From: an uncultured Marvinbryantia sp.
GTDB taxonomy: Bacteria; Bacillota; Clostridia; Lachnospirales; Lachnospiraceae
NCBI GenBank assembly: GCA_937915375.1
Contig: CALDMO010000042.1
Span: 62,001 to 126,000, forward strand
Length of the DNA stretch: 64,000 nucleotides
Direction: 5' to 3'
The notes beneath the pieces are model-generated. The model did no database searches. It was not told the origin of the DNA and was given only the letters and a program-made list of their open reading frames with translations. Each line of letters begins with the position of its first letter. Position 1 is the stretch's first letter. The position numbers and the translations under genes were made by a program. Of this stretch, positions 26,356 through 34,713 are shown piece after piece.

Positions 26356-27657
26356 TTAATTCATTTCTTCAACCACCGCCGCATCATAGTATGCCGCCAG
26401 AATCTCATCAAATGTCATTCCCTGCCGTGCCATCTGCTTTGCTCCGTTTTGACTCATCCCGTTTCCGTGTCCGTAACCGCCGCCCAAAATGGCATAGCCG
26501 GTAAGTTCTTCATTCTCGTACTGCGGACACAAAATCAAAAACGCGCTCGGAAGCAGAGTCAGATCCGTTTTTTCTTCCCCGTTTTGCAAAATCACAATCG
26601 GACGAAACTGTGCCAGATATCTGCGAATCTCATATTCCCCCTTAATCAGTTTCCGCTCTCCGCTTGCAAGAACCGCCTGCAAAAGCTGCGCGGCGCCGTC
26701 TGGTCTTCGTTCAAGAATTTCCAACGACTGTACCCCCGGCAAACTTTGCAGAAAAATCTCGCACTCCCAGCGAAACCACGGTTCCTCCGCTTCATAGGCT
26801 GCCAACGTATTATCTGTCAAAAAGGCAACAAAAACCGTCTCCGCAGATAAATCCTGCTTTGTGTTTCGCCCGCAGGAAGTCGAATAATACAAAGCATCGA
26901 TCAACTGACCGTCTTCTTTCAGTACCATTCCTCTTGTCTCATAAACAGCCTGATCGGTACTGACCGCTCTGTCCTGATTGTTATACACCTGATAAGATAC
27001 GCTGTCATCCACGTCAGCAAAAAATTCCTGCGCTCTGCCCTCCTGCATCTGACGAACCGCATATGTTCTGGCACAAACCGCCTGCGCTTTTAACGCCTCC
27101 TCCGGATAGGAAGACGGCATCTCGCTCGGAACCACACAGCAAAGATATTCTTCCAGAGAAAGTTCATTGATCAGCAGCAGACCATTTTCCGTTTTCCGAA
27201 TTTCCAGTTTTCCCGGATACTCTGCGTTTGTTTTATCCCGCTGCAGATTCTCAATCAGAAAGGATTCCTGTTCACTCTCCAAAAAAATCACATCACTTTT
27301 CTGAAAACAGGGATTTTCCGCCGTAAGAAGCAGTTCTGTCCGCGGCTCATATTCCACCTGTGAAGTTCCATCCGAAACAGTAAATGCCGTCTCAGAGGTA
27401 AGCTGAATTTTCTCATGATAAGAAGACGCAAATCCAGCTGTTTTGATCAGTACACGAATCATACGGTCCGTTTTTTCACTCTCCGTCATTTTTACCTCCT
27501 GCTCCATTTCCGTCTGCTCCGCATCCGGTTCTTCCCGCAATGTTGCATTAACCATCCATGCATCCTGCATGCGTTTCTCTTTCTGCCTTCCCCCATCAAA
27601 AAAACAGATGAGCAGTATCGTCAAAATACCCCCGCACAAAAAAATAATTTTCCGCAT
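26356..27657 (-). CDS. spoIID: Stage II sporulation protein D (SpoIID/LytB peptidoglycan transglycosylase)
   Basis: A 433-residue protein with an N-terminal membrane anchor (residues 4-22) and an extracytoplasmic SpoIID domain. In Bacillus SpoIID is a lytic transglycosylase acting in forespore engulfment. The core CVVPSEMPSSYPEEALKAQAV contains the catalytic Glu, followed by RTYAVRQM, a DVDDSVSYQVYNN block, YYSTSCGRNT, and near the end GGGYGHGNGMSQNGA. All are family hallmarks. AGGAGG precedes the ATG. It is longer than Bacillus SpoIID because of a segment of about 100 residues after the anchor. Confidence 0.93.
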   Translation of the reverse strand: MRKIIFLCGGILTILLICFFDGGRQKEKRMQDAWMVNATLREEPDAEQTEMEQEVKMTESEKTDRMIRVLIKTAGFASSYHEKIQLTSETAFTVSDGTSQVEYEPRTELLLTAENPCFQKSDVIFLESEQESFLIENLQRDKTNAEYPGKLEIRKTENGLLLINELSLEEYLCCVVPSEMPSSYPEEALKAQAVCARTYAVRQMQEGRAQEFFADVDDSVSYQVYNNQDRAVSTDQAVYETRGMVLKEDGQLIDALYYSTSCGRNTKQDLSAETVFVAFLTDNTLAAYEAEEPWFRWECEIFLQSLPGVQSLEILERRPDGAAQLLQAVLASGERKLIKGEYEIRRYLAQFRPIVILQNGEEKTDLTLLPSAFLILCPQYENEELTGYAILGGGYGHGNGMSQNGAKQMARQGMTFDEILAAYYDAAVVEEMN

Positions 27658-27677
27658 TTTGATCCTCCTAATACAGC

Positions 27678-27710
27678 AAAAGCCGCGGTCTTCTTCTGCC
27701 GCAGCTTTTC
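27678..27710. terminator. Terminator of galM
   Basis: AAAAGC(C/T)GCGG stem with a 10-nt loop. T-rich tails lie on both sides; it sits 45 nt after the galM stop. Confidence 0.75.
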
Positions 27711-27754
27711 TTTTGCAGTATTTACATATAGTATTTCCAAAATGCGGAAATTAT

Positions 27755-28798
27755 TTACGAAAATTTATAAATTGTTGTTGTCTGATATTTTTCGCCCGCT
27801 TTTAAGATCGGAGAAGCAAAGTTTTCATGATGAACGGCATCCGGATAGAACTGTGTTTCCAAACAGAAACCGCCCCGTTTTTGATATGCTTTGCCGTCTT
27901 TTCCAATCCAGGTATCCTCAATAAAATTGCCGGCATAGAACTGAATCCCCACACAGTCCGTGAATACTTCCATCGTTCTGCCGCTGATCGGCGCTTTTGC
28001 CTCAGCCACTTTTTTGAAAGAACCGTCTGTATTTAACGCAAAATTGTGATCAAAACCTCCGCCGAACCGGATTTGTTCATCATCCGCATCGATATCCTGT
28101 CCGATCCGTTTTGCCTGACGGAAATCGAACGGCGTACCCGTTACCGGGCGAAGTTCTCCTGTCGGAATAGATTCCGCATCTGTCGCAGTCATAGCATCCG
28201 CGTCAATCCATAAGGTATGATCCAGAATGCTGCCGAAATCATGACCTTCCAGATTAAAATAACTGTGATTCGTCATATTTGCGATCGTATCCTTGTCGGA
28301 AACCCCTTCATAACTGATTTTTAATTCATTATTTTCTGTCAGAGTATAGGTAACGCTGACATCAAAATTTCCCGGGTACCCCTGCTCCATATCCGGACTG
28401 TGATGTGAAAATTTCACCGCAAGAGCCGTCTCATCCGTTTCCATCTCCCAAATCATACGATCATATCCCTTGATACCGCTATGTAAGTTGTTGCCTTTTT
28501 CATTTTGATCCAATGTGTAAGTAACACCGTTAATTTCAAAAGACGCACCGCCGATACGATTGCCGCTTCTTCCAATCGTCGCCCCCAGATATCCGCCGTT
28601 TTTTGCATAATCCACTACGTCCGCATAGCCGAGCACTACGTCCGCCGCTTTTCCGTTCTGATCCGGGACAACTACGGATACCAGTGTCGCGCCAAAATCC
28701 GTCACCTCCACCGACATCCCATTTGCGTTAGCAAGAGTCACCAGTTTTGCCTCTCTTCCATCGCTCAATTTACCGAATTTACTAATTTTAATACCCAT
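27755..28798 (-). CDS. galM: Aldose 1-epimerase (mutarotase)
   Basis: A 347-residue galactose mutarotase family protein interconverting alpha and beta aldoses. Family motifs: LGYADVVDYAKN, GATIGRSGNRI, NNLHSGIKGYDRMIW (conserved His), NHSYFNLEGH (second His) and FCLETQFYPDAVHH with the catalytic Glu. The frame stays open for 51 codons upstream into the 6S-like RNA, but AGGAGA lies 8 nt before the ATG at 28798. Only 22 nt separate the start from a terminator hairpin (28821-28846), so there is no room for a separate promoter. No galK or galT is nearby. Confidence 0.93.
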   Translation of the reverse strand: MGIKISKFGKLSDGREAKLVTLANANGMSVEVTDFGATLVSVVVPDQNGKAADVVLGYADVVDYAKNGGYLGATIGRSGNRIGGASFEINGVTYTLDQNEKGNNLHSGIKGYDRMIWEMETDETALAVKFSHHSPDMEQGYPGNFDVSVTYTLTENNELKISYEGVSDKDTIANMTNHSYFNLEGHDFGSILDHTLWIDADAMTATDAESIPTGELRPVTGTPFDFRQAKRIGQDIDADDEQIRFGGGFDHNFALNTDGSFKKVAEAKAPISGRTMEVFTDCVGIQFYAGNFIEDTWIGKDGKAYQKRGGFCLETQFYPDAVHHENFASPILKAGEKYQTTTIYKFS

Positions 28799-28820
28799 AA
28801 TTTTTCTCCTTGTTATATCA

Positions 28821-28846
28821 AAAGAGAGCCTTGCGACTCTCTTTTT
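28821..28846 (-). terminator. Terminator after the 6S-like RNA
   Basis: Minus strand AAGAGAG...CTCTCTT with a GCAA-type loop followed by TTTT. It lies between the RNA and galM. Confidence 0.7.
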
Positions 28847-28847
28847 T

Positions 28848-29031
28848 ATATCCTCCCAAAATGCCGGTTCCTGCCTTTTGACTCCTAGCAATGCTAGGTG
28901 GGTAACCGCAACTGACCTTCTGCCTTCCACTGCAATATGGAGGCCTGACATCCAGTCAGCAATGTAGGAATCCCGTTTAAAGTAAATGTAGGTTCAAAAC
29001 AGCAGGAATTATCGAACATTCCAGGAAATAT
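28848..29031 (-). ncRNA. ssrS: Probable 6S RNA (SsrS)
   Basis: About 184 nt that fold into one long interrupted hairpin. The closing helix is ATAT-TTCC (29024-29031) with GGAGG-ATAT (28848-28856). Next is GCAGGAA/TTCCTGC (29002-29008 with 28868-28874) and TCAAAA/TTTTGA (28994-28999 with 28876-28881). A central bubble has a small hairpin, CCTAGC-AAT-GCTAGG, on its 3' side (28884-28898), and the apical arm closes with GCCTCCA/TGGAAGGC. Size, central bubble and 3'-side hairpin match 6S RNA, which binds RNA polymerase as a promoter mimic. It has a strong promoter at 29059-29087. The assignment rests on structure, not on a covariance search. It fills most of the 427-bp gap between galM and gltA. 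Confidence 0.72.
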
Positions 29032-29058
29032 GCGCTTTGTCTCTGTTAACTTTACATA

Positions 29059-29087
29059 ATTATCGCATCAGTTCTGCTAAAAGTCAA
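29059..29087 (-). promoter_or_regulatory. Promoter of the 6S-like RNA
   Basis: Minus strand TTGACT (29082-29087), 17-nt spacer, GATAAT (29059-29064). Transcription would begin about 20 nt before the folded RNA. Confidence 0.82.
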
Positions 29088-29174
29088 GTGTTTCAAATCA
29101 TTTTTTCACACTTCTTTCGCTTCTTTCTTTTCACAATTAATTAATACTTTTTTTCTTTTTTTGCCCTCTTCCTT

Positions 29175-29184
29175 ATGGTATAAT
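29175..29184 (+). promoter_or_regulatory. gltA extended -10 promoter
   Basis: TGGTATAAT (29176-29184) is an extended -10 (TGnTATAAT). No good -35 is visible in the T-rich sequence upstream. About 40 nt separate it from the gltA start. Confidence 0.65.
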
Positions 29185-29225
29185 AGACTAAATATTGAAA
29201 AAATATACAGACTGGAGGTCCGTTT

Positions 29226-30587
29226 ATGACAAATTTTTCCGAAATTACACCTGATATCCTAAACTATGCCAATCTCTGTAAAACAAGCAGTTCCATTGAT
29301 CCGGAGCTCTACTCCAAATACGAGGTCAAACGCGGACTGCGTGACATTAATGGACAGGGCGTACTTGCCGGGCTGACAGAAGTTTCTGAAATTCGTTCTA
29401 ATATCATTGTAGATCATGATATGATTCCCTGCGAAGGAGAATTATATTATCGAGGAGTTAATATTGAAGATATTGTAGGCGGCTTCATTACCGAAAATCG
29501 TTACGGTTTCGATGAAGTTACCTATCTTCTCCTATTCGGATCTCTACCGACACCGGAGGAGCTTTCCAGATTTTCTTCTATCTTGGCAAGCTACCGTTCT
29601 CTTCCGACCAGCTTTGTACGCGATATCATCATGAAAGCTCCAAGTTCTGACATGATGAACACACTGGCCCGCAGCATCTTAACACTCTATGCTTATGATG
29701 ACCGCGCAGACGATATTACAATTCCAAATGTTTTGCGTCAATGTATGCAGCTGATCAGCCTTGTGCCGATTTTATCCGTTTATGGTTATCAGGCCTACAG
29801 TCATTATCATGACGGCAACAGCCTTTTTATTCATGTTCCGCAGCAGAATCTTTCCGTAGCTGAAAATATTCTCTATCTTCTGCGTCCGGATTCCAAATAT
29901 ACCGAACTGGAAGCTCGCATTCTTGATCTTGCACTGATTCTTCATATGGAACATGGCGGCGGTAATAACTCCACATTTACCAATCATGTGGTAACCTCCT
30001 CCGGTACGGATACATACTCCGCAATGGCTGCTTCTCTCGGCTCCTTAAAAGGTCCGCGTCACGGCGGCGCCAATATCAAGGTTGTTAAAATGTTTGAAGA
30101 TATGAAGTCTGTCGTAAAGGACTGGACCGATGAAGATGAGATCTCCGCTTACCTGACAGCACTGCTCAACAGAGAAGCCTTTGACCACTCCGGTTTGATT
30201 TACGGTATGGGACACGCCGTTTACTCTTTATCTGACCCGCGTGCCAATATCCTCAAAAGCTTTGTAGAAAATCTTTCTAAGGAAAAAGGACGAGAAGATG
30301 AATTCCGGCTTTATTCTACTGTTGCCAGACTGGCAAAAGATGTCATCGCCAAAGAGCGCCGCATTTATAAAGGTGTCAGCGCCAATGTCGATTTCTACAG
30401 CGGTTTTGTTTACAGTATGCTTGATCTTCCTACGGAGTTATTCACACCAATGTTTGCCAGCGCGCGTATGGTCGGCTGGAGCGCGCACCGCATCGAAGAA
30501 CTTATCAACAACGGAAAGATCATCCGTCCGGCATACAAGGCGGTTCAAAAACATCAGAAATATGTACCGCTCGAAAAACGTGTATAA
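29226..30587 (+). CDS. gltA: Citrate synthase
   Basis: A 453-residue citrate synthase condensing acetyl-CoA and oxaloacetate. The active site is visible as LHMEHGGGNNSTF (substrate His region), GPRHGGANIKVV and GMGHAVYSLSDPRA (catalytic His), with a late catalytic Asp in NVDFYSG. It is of the longer variant typical of Clostridia, with a roughly 60-residue N-terminal extension (MTNFSEITPDILNYANLC onward). GGAGG precedes the ATG. It is a single gene; no aconitase or isocitrate dehydrogenase is beside it, so it probably serves glutamate synthesis. Confidence 0.95.
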   Translation: MTNFSEITPDILNYANLCKTSSSIDPELYSKYEVKRGLRDINGQGVLAGLTEVSEIRSNIIVDHDMIPCEGELYYRGVNIEDIVGGFITENRYGFDEVTYLLLFGSLPTPEELSRFSSILASYRSLPTSFVRDIIMKAPSSDMMNTLARSILTLYAYDDRADDITIPNVLRQCMQLISLVPILSVYGYQAYSHYHDGNSLFIHVPQQNLSVAENILYLLRPDSKYTELEARILDLALILHMEHGGGNNSTFTNHVVTSSGTDTYSAMAASLGSLKGPRHGGANIKVVKMFEDMKSVVKDWTDEDEISAYLTALLNREAFDHSGLIYGMGHAVYSLSDPRANILKSFVENLSKEKGREDEFRLYSTVARLAKDVIAKERRIYKGVSANVDFYSGFVYSMLDLPTELFTPMFASARMVGWSAHRIEELINNGKIIRPAYKAVQKHQKYVPLEKRV

Positions 30588-30609
30588 AAATTTTCCATAT
30601 AGGATTTCG

Positions 30610-30649
30610 AAAAAGTGCTGCTGCCCACATCGGACAACAGCACTTTTTT
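30610..30649. terminator. Bidirectional terminator between gltA and the membrane ORF
   Basis: AAAAGTGCTG / CAGCACTTTT stem with extra pairs inside (30611-30648) and T-runs on both sides. The last bases overlap the stop codon of the facing gene. Confidence 0.88.
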
Positions 30650-30983
30650 AAAAATATTTCATAATTGCTTTTTTTATCTGTCTGGAAAACCAGATTGTCA
30701 CACCAAGAAATACTGCCAGCATCAACAGGTATAAAACTCCAAACAACTGAAATAAACTCTGCAGATAACCCAAAACGCCACAAACTAACAGCGTAATTCC
30801 ATAAATCAATAGTTTCGGCGCCATCTCTGCAATATACCCTTCCTTATCTTTGCAGCGGTTTGCCGGAAGTCCCTTCGGCAGCAGCAGCCCTTCTTTAATA
30901 ATCCCTTTCGTTTTTAACTGATAATAACCATTCAGAACATAAATGCCGCAGGCAATAATGATCATATCCAGTATTGTATACAT
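30648..30983 (-). CDS. Small membrane protein of unknown function
   Basis: A 111-residue protein with three hydrophobic segments: residues about 2-18 (YTILDMIIIACGIYVLNG), about 58-75 and 80-100, with a basic end (RQIKKAIMKYF). A polar stretch with KGIIKEGLLLPKG and NRCKDKEGYI links the first two. It starts 14 nt after thrC and is the last gene of the scrK-thrC unit. I do not recognise a family or function. Confidence 0.75.
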   Translation of the reverse strand: MYTILDMIIIACGIYVLNGYYQLKTKGIIKEGLLLPKGLPANRCKDKEGYIAEMAPKLLIYGITLLVCGVLGYLQSLFQLFGVLYLLMLAVFLGVTIWFSRQIKKAIMKYF

Positions 30984-30997
30984 CACATACGCCTTTC

Positions 30998-32485
30998 TTA
31001 TACGCCAAGAATTTTTTGCACAATCTCTTTCATCTCCGTACAATCCACTACGGTATCATGCAGCACCGGAGCTGTACGGATTTCCTCAATCGCCTTCGGA
31101 ACAGCAACACCCGAAATGCGAGCCAGTTCGTCCACCAGCTCAAAATCGGACATCGCGTCATACTTACCGTCAATCGCGTTCATTACGCTTCTGGTAAACT
31201 TGTACGGACTTGCAGTAGAAGCAACGACTGTTTTTTTATCATCGTTCTTTGCCTTTTTCCAGTCTCTATACACACGCGACGCAACAGCTGTATGCGTATC
31301 CAGCACATAACCGGTCTTTTCATACATCTCTTTAATCTCCTGTGCTACCTCAGTTTCACTTGCGTAGCCGCCGGAAAAATCTGCCAATTTCTGCCGCATA
31401 TCCAATGTAATCTCATACTTTCCGTCCGTTTGCAGTGCTTCCATCAGCGCACGATTTTTCTGTGCATCATCACCGGAAATCCGGTAAATCAGACGCTCCA
31501 AGTTGCTGGAAATCAAAATATCCATAGACGGAGACGTTGTCAGGATAAATTCACGGTTGCGGTCATAGGCGCCTGTCTGAAAGAAATCATACAACACCTT
31601 GTTGTCATTGGAAGCACAGATCAGCTGGGCAATCGGAATTCCCATATTTTTCGCATAATAAGCCGCCAAAATATTACCAAAATTACCGGTTGGAACCACA
31701 ACATTAATCTGCTCGCCGTCCGCAATCTCACCCGAAGCCAATAACCGTGTGTACGCATAAACATAATAAACAATCTGCGGCACCAGACGGCCGATATTGA
31801 TGGAGTTTGCGGAAGAAAACTGGAAGCCTGCCTCGTCCATCTTTTCCGCGAGCGCCTTATCACCAAACAGTTTTTTTACACCAGTCTGCGCATCATCAAA
31901 GTTTCCGTGAATGCCAACCACATAGGTATTTTCTCCCTTTTGTGTCACCATCTGTTTTTCCTGAATCGGACTTACGCCATTTTTTGGATAAAATACAATA
32001 ATCCTCGTACCCGGAACATCCGCGAAACCAGCCAGAGCAGCTTTTCCGGTATCACCGGAAGTTGCTGTCAGAATCACGATCTCATTTTTCACCTGATTTT
32101 TCTTTGCCGCTGTTGTCAGCAAATGCGGCAGGATCGATAACGCCATATCTTTAAACGCAATCGTTGCCCCATGAAACAATTCCAGGTAATAAGTTCCATC
32201 CGCTTTTTTCAGCGGCGCAATTTCTCTGGTATCAAATTTTTCATCGTATGCCTTCGCGATACAGCTTTTCAGTTCTTCCTCTGTGAAGTCAGTCAGAAAC
32301 AGCTTCATCACCTCATATGCTGTTTCTTGATAATTCATTTGGCAAAGTGTCCGCAGCTCTGTATCTAACGTCGGAATGCGATCCGGCACAAACAGAGCGC
32401 CGTCAGAAGCCAATCCCTTCAAGATAGCCTCTGACGCAGACACTCTCTCTTCGCCGCTTCTCGTACTTCTGTAAAATAAACTCAT
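30998..32485 (-). CDS. thrC: Threonine synthase
   Basis: A 495-residue PLP enzyme converting O-phosphohomoserine to threonine, of the long ThrC type. LFHGATIAFKDMALSILPHLL carries the PLP lysine, LTATSGDTGKAAL the phosphate loop, and VVPTGNFGNILAAYYAKNMG the glycine-rich cofactor loop. Two ATGs are adjacent (32488 and 32485); AGGAGG favours the second with 7-nt spacing. It lies between a fructokinase-like gene (14 nt upstream) and a small membrane protein. hom and thrB are not in the window. Confidence 0.96.
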   Translation of the reverse strand: MSLFYRSTRSGEERVSASEAILKGLASDGALFVPDRIPTLDTELRTLCQMNYQETAYEVMKLFLTDFTEEELKSCIAKAYDEKFDTREIAPLKKADGTYYLELFHGATIAFKDMALSILPHLLTTAAKKNQVKNEIVILTATSGDTGKAALAGFADVPGTRIIVFYPKNGVSPIQEKQMVTQKGENTYVVGIHGNFDDAQTGVKKLFGDKALAEKMDEAGFQFSSANSINIGRLVPQIVYYVYAYTRLLASGEIADGEQINVVVPTGNFGNILAAYYAKNMGIPIAQLICASNDNKVLYDFFQTGAYDRNREFILTTSPSMDILISSNLERLIYRISGDDAQKNRALMEALQTDGKYEITLDMRQKLADFSGGYASETEVAQEIKEMYEKTGYVLDTHTAVASRVYRDWKKAKNDDKKTVVASTASPYKFTRSVMNAIDGKYDAMSDFELVDELARISGVAVPKAIEEIRTAPVLHDTVVDCTEMKEIVQKILGV

Positions 32486-32502
32486 CATATCTCCTCCTCG
32501 GA

Positions 32503-33477
32503 TCAGCCAATTCTCTCTTTAATAAACGCTTCTACTTCTTCTTTTTCCGGCATAACGCTCAAAGCGCCTTTACGCGTGGTAATCAGAGAGGCACCCGCGT
32601 TCGCAAATGTCAAAAGCTCTTTTAAATTTTCTTCTGCCAGACCATCCAGACCATGTTCCAGAACATAGTTGATCGTACATGCACAGAAAGTATCTCCTGC
32701 TCCTGTCGTCTCAATTGTATTTTCCTGCAAAAACGGCGCGCATTCTACGACCATATCCTTATAGTAAGCACGGCTGCCTTCTTTTCCGAGTGTCACCAGA
32801 ATCAGCGGAATATTGTGTTTTTCTTTCAGAATTCCCACTGCCTTGTCATAATCATTTGTTCCTGTCATAAATTCAATCTCATTATCAGAGATTTTCAGAA
32901 TATCACAGTGATCCATGCCGTATTCAATCTCTCTTTTGGCATCTTCTAAGGACTCCCACAGCGGCGGACGGAGATTCGGATCAAAACTGATCAAAAGACC
33001 AGCTTCTTCCGCAACCGAAATCGCGTAACGCGTTGCTTCTCTGACTCCTTCATGCGTGGAAGAAAGCGTACCGTAATGGAACAGTTTTGACTCCCGGATC
33101 AGTTCCTCCTGCACTTCCTCCTTACGCAGCATCATATCCGCGCCCGGATTGCGGTAAAAAGAAAAATCGCGGTCACCATCCTCAAAAGTATGTACAAACG
33201 CAAGCGTTGTATGAACCACCGGATCCATCACCAGATTAGTCGTGTCAATTCCAGCCGTTTCTACTGCCGTTTTCAGCTGTTCGCCAAACATATCTTTTCC
33301 AACCTTTCCGATAAAGGCTGTTTTTTTCCCAAGCTTTGTCAGCATGGCCAGCACGTTGCACGGCGCTCCGCCCGGATTTGCCTCAAACAGCGGATTTCCC
33401 TGCACACTTTTTCCATGCTCAATAAAATCTATCAGCATTTCTCCTAATGTGATAACATCGAATCTTTTTTCCGACAT
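32503..33477 (-). CDS. scrK: Fructokinase-like PfkB family sugar kinase
   Basis: A 324-residue PfkB/ribokinase-fold kinase. The fructokinase subfamily is suggested by ANPGGAPCNVLAML near residue 38 and by FYRNPGADMML. The C-terminal signature ETTGAGDTFCACT holds the catalytic Asp. The likely reaction is ATP-dependent phosphorylation of fructose at position 6; other sugars are possible. The ATG at 33477 follows GGGAGG by about 7 nt. No sucrose hydrolase or PTS gene adjoins. Transcription continues into thrC. Confidence 0.88.
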   Translation of the reverse strand: MSEKRFDVITLGEMLIDFIEHGKSVQGNPLFEANPGGAPCNVLAMLTKLGKKTAFIGKVGKDMFGEQLKTAVETAGIDTTNLVMDPVVHTTLAFVHTFEDGDRDFSFYRNPGADMMLRKEEVQEELIRESKLFHYGTLSSTHEGVREATRYAISVAEEAGLLISFDPNLRPPLWESLEDAKREIEYGMDHCDILKISDNEIEFMTGTNDYDKAVGILKEKHNIPLILVTLGKEGSRAYYKDMVVECAPFLQENTIETTGAGDTFCACTINYVLEHGLDGLAEENLKELLTFANAGASLITTRKGALSVMPEKEEVEAFIKERIG

Positions 33478-33572
33478 GATACTGCCTCCCAAAATCAAAT
33501 TTCCTTTAGTTTAACACAATTTCTGTTATCTGTATAGTAAAAAAGGAACTCTCCTATGAGTTTCCCATCTAA

Positions 33573-33619
33573 TAAAAAAGCATCCCGGGAAAGTCAAACG
33601 ACTCTCCCAGGACACTTTT
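33573..33619. terminator. Terminator of the SleB-type hydrolase gene
   Basis: Minus strand TCCTGGGAGAGTC with GACTTTCCCGGGA, loop GTTT, then TGCTTTTTT. T-rich sequence lies on both sides. Confidence 0.88.
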
Positions 33620-33620
33620 T

Positions 33621-34496
33621 TCAAGATACAATTGCTTCTTCCGACAATGTATAGTATTCATGCCCGCCATGTTCAAATAAAAGCTGCAGATTCGTATCAA
33701 ACCAGCCGACGCTGTCACTCTCCGATGCATTGCGCGCCATAAAATACAACGCTCCCTGCGAATAATCCTCACCCGAAAACACACGGTCTACTGCCTCAAT
33801 CGTACTGTCCGTGATCTCCACAGAATGAATACGACCATCCATCGTCGGCTGAAACTGCGGACTGCCGCCAATCTCCTGCCATACAACTTCCTCAATCGTA
33901 TTCGGGAACCGTTCATCTGCCACACGGTTTAAAATCACACTGGCAATCAACATCTTGCCTTTAAGATCTTCACCAGTGGCTTCTGCCTCCACGATCTGAA
34001 GCAGCGTCTGATATTCACTTGCCGGCATCTGATTCTCCCGCACAAGCGCCCTTGCCCGCGCTGCCACATCACCGGCCGGTCTTGTCCCTTCTTCCAGTGT
34101 GTCTCTGAATACATCCTGGCGGCTGACTCTCGCAGCACCTACCAGAATTTCTTCATTCGCTCCCGCTATCTCAATTTCCTCTGCTGCTCTTGAATATTCT
34201 GTCATCGTAAACGCGCCGTGAACAACGCCTTTCAGACCTGCCTGCAATTCTTCTGTCTGAGAAGTTTCCGCCGCCAGCACTTTGCCCATTCCGCCGCCTG
34301 ATACTGCTCTGTTACCGCTTGTCCGCCCGATCAGGTTTCTGCTTTCCCCACTGATACCCGCAGCGCACAGAAACGCGACCGTCAGCATACATGCCGTAAC
34401 TGCCATAGCAGAATGCTTATGATGCCGTCCTCTATGTCTGATCCGACATCTCATTTTCCTATACATCGTTTCCAGAAGCGTCTTGACCTCTTTCAT
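33621..34496 (-). CDS. Cell wall hydrolase, SleB/CwlJ (Hydrolase_2) family
   Basis: A 291-residue secreted or membrane-anchored protein. A basic head (RCRIRHRGRHHKH) leads into a hydrophobic segment at about residues 32-48, then a linker and a C-terminal hydrolase domain from about 165: LLQIVEAEATGEDLKGKMLIASVILNRV has the catalytic-Glu region, followed by FPNTIEEVVWQ and GALYFMARNASES. Relatives degrade cortex during spore germination or act as general wall hydrolases. The start at 34496 follows AAAGGAAAG. It has a perfect-consensus promoter and its own terminator, so it is probably made in growing cells rather than only in the spore line. Confidence 0.88.
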   Translation of the reverse strand: MKEVKTLLETMYRKMRCRIRHRGRHHKHSAMAVTACMLTVAFLCAAGISGESRNLIGRTSGNRAVSGGGMGKVLAAETSQTEELQAGLKGVVHGAFTMTEYSRAAEEIEIAGANEEILVGAARVSRQDVFRDTLEEGTRPAGDVAARARALVRENQMPASEYQTLLQIVEAEATGEDLKGKMLIASVILNRVADERFPNTIEEVVWQEIGGSPQFQPTMDGRIHSVEITDSTIEAVDRVFSGEDYSQGALYFMARNASESDSVGWFDTNLQLLFEHGGHEYYTLSEEAIVS

Positions 34497-34539
34497 ATAT
34501 TGTCTTTCCTTTCTCGCTCCTATACTCCCGAATGATTCC

Positions 34540-34568
34540 ATTATATGCCAAAAATGTTACATTGTCAA
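34540..34568 (-). promoter_or_regulatory. Consensus sigma-A promoter of the SleB-type hydrolase
   Basis: Minus strand TTGACA (34563-34568), 17-nt spacer, TATAAT (34540-34545): an exact match to consensus. Confidence 0.92.
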
Positions 34569-34627
34569 TATTTTCAACATATTTTCGTAATATTTATTTC
34601 TATTTTTTGCAATCTTTTTCGACAAAA

Positions 34628-34663
34628 AGCGCAAAATCCTTTATTTAAAAAGGATTTTGCGCT
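34628..34663 (-). terminator. Terminator of leuA
   Basis: AAGCGCAAAATCCTTT pairs perfectly with its inverted copy; a T-run follows on the minus strand. Confidence 0.9.
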
Positions 34664-34713
34664 TAATATTTTTGTAATATTTTGTCGTTTTTGAAGGAAA
34701 TCCTATAAGCACA

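Noticed and set aside
34628..34663. Perfect inverted repeat considered as a transposon end
   Set aside because: It lies 50 nt after the leuA stop with a T-run, so it is a normal terminator.
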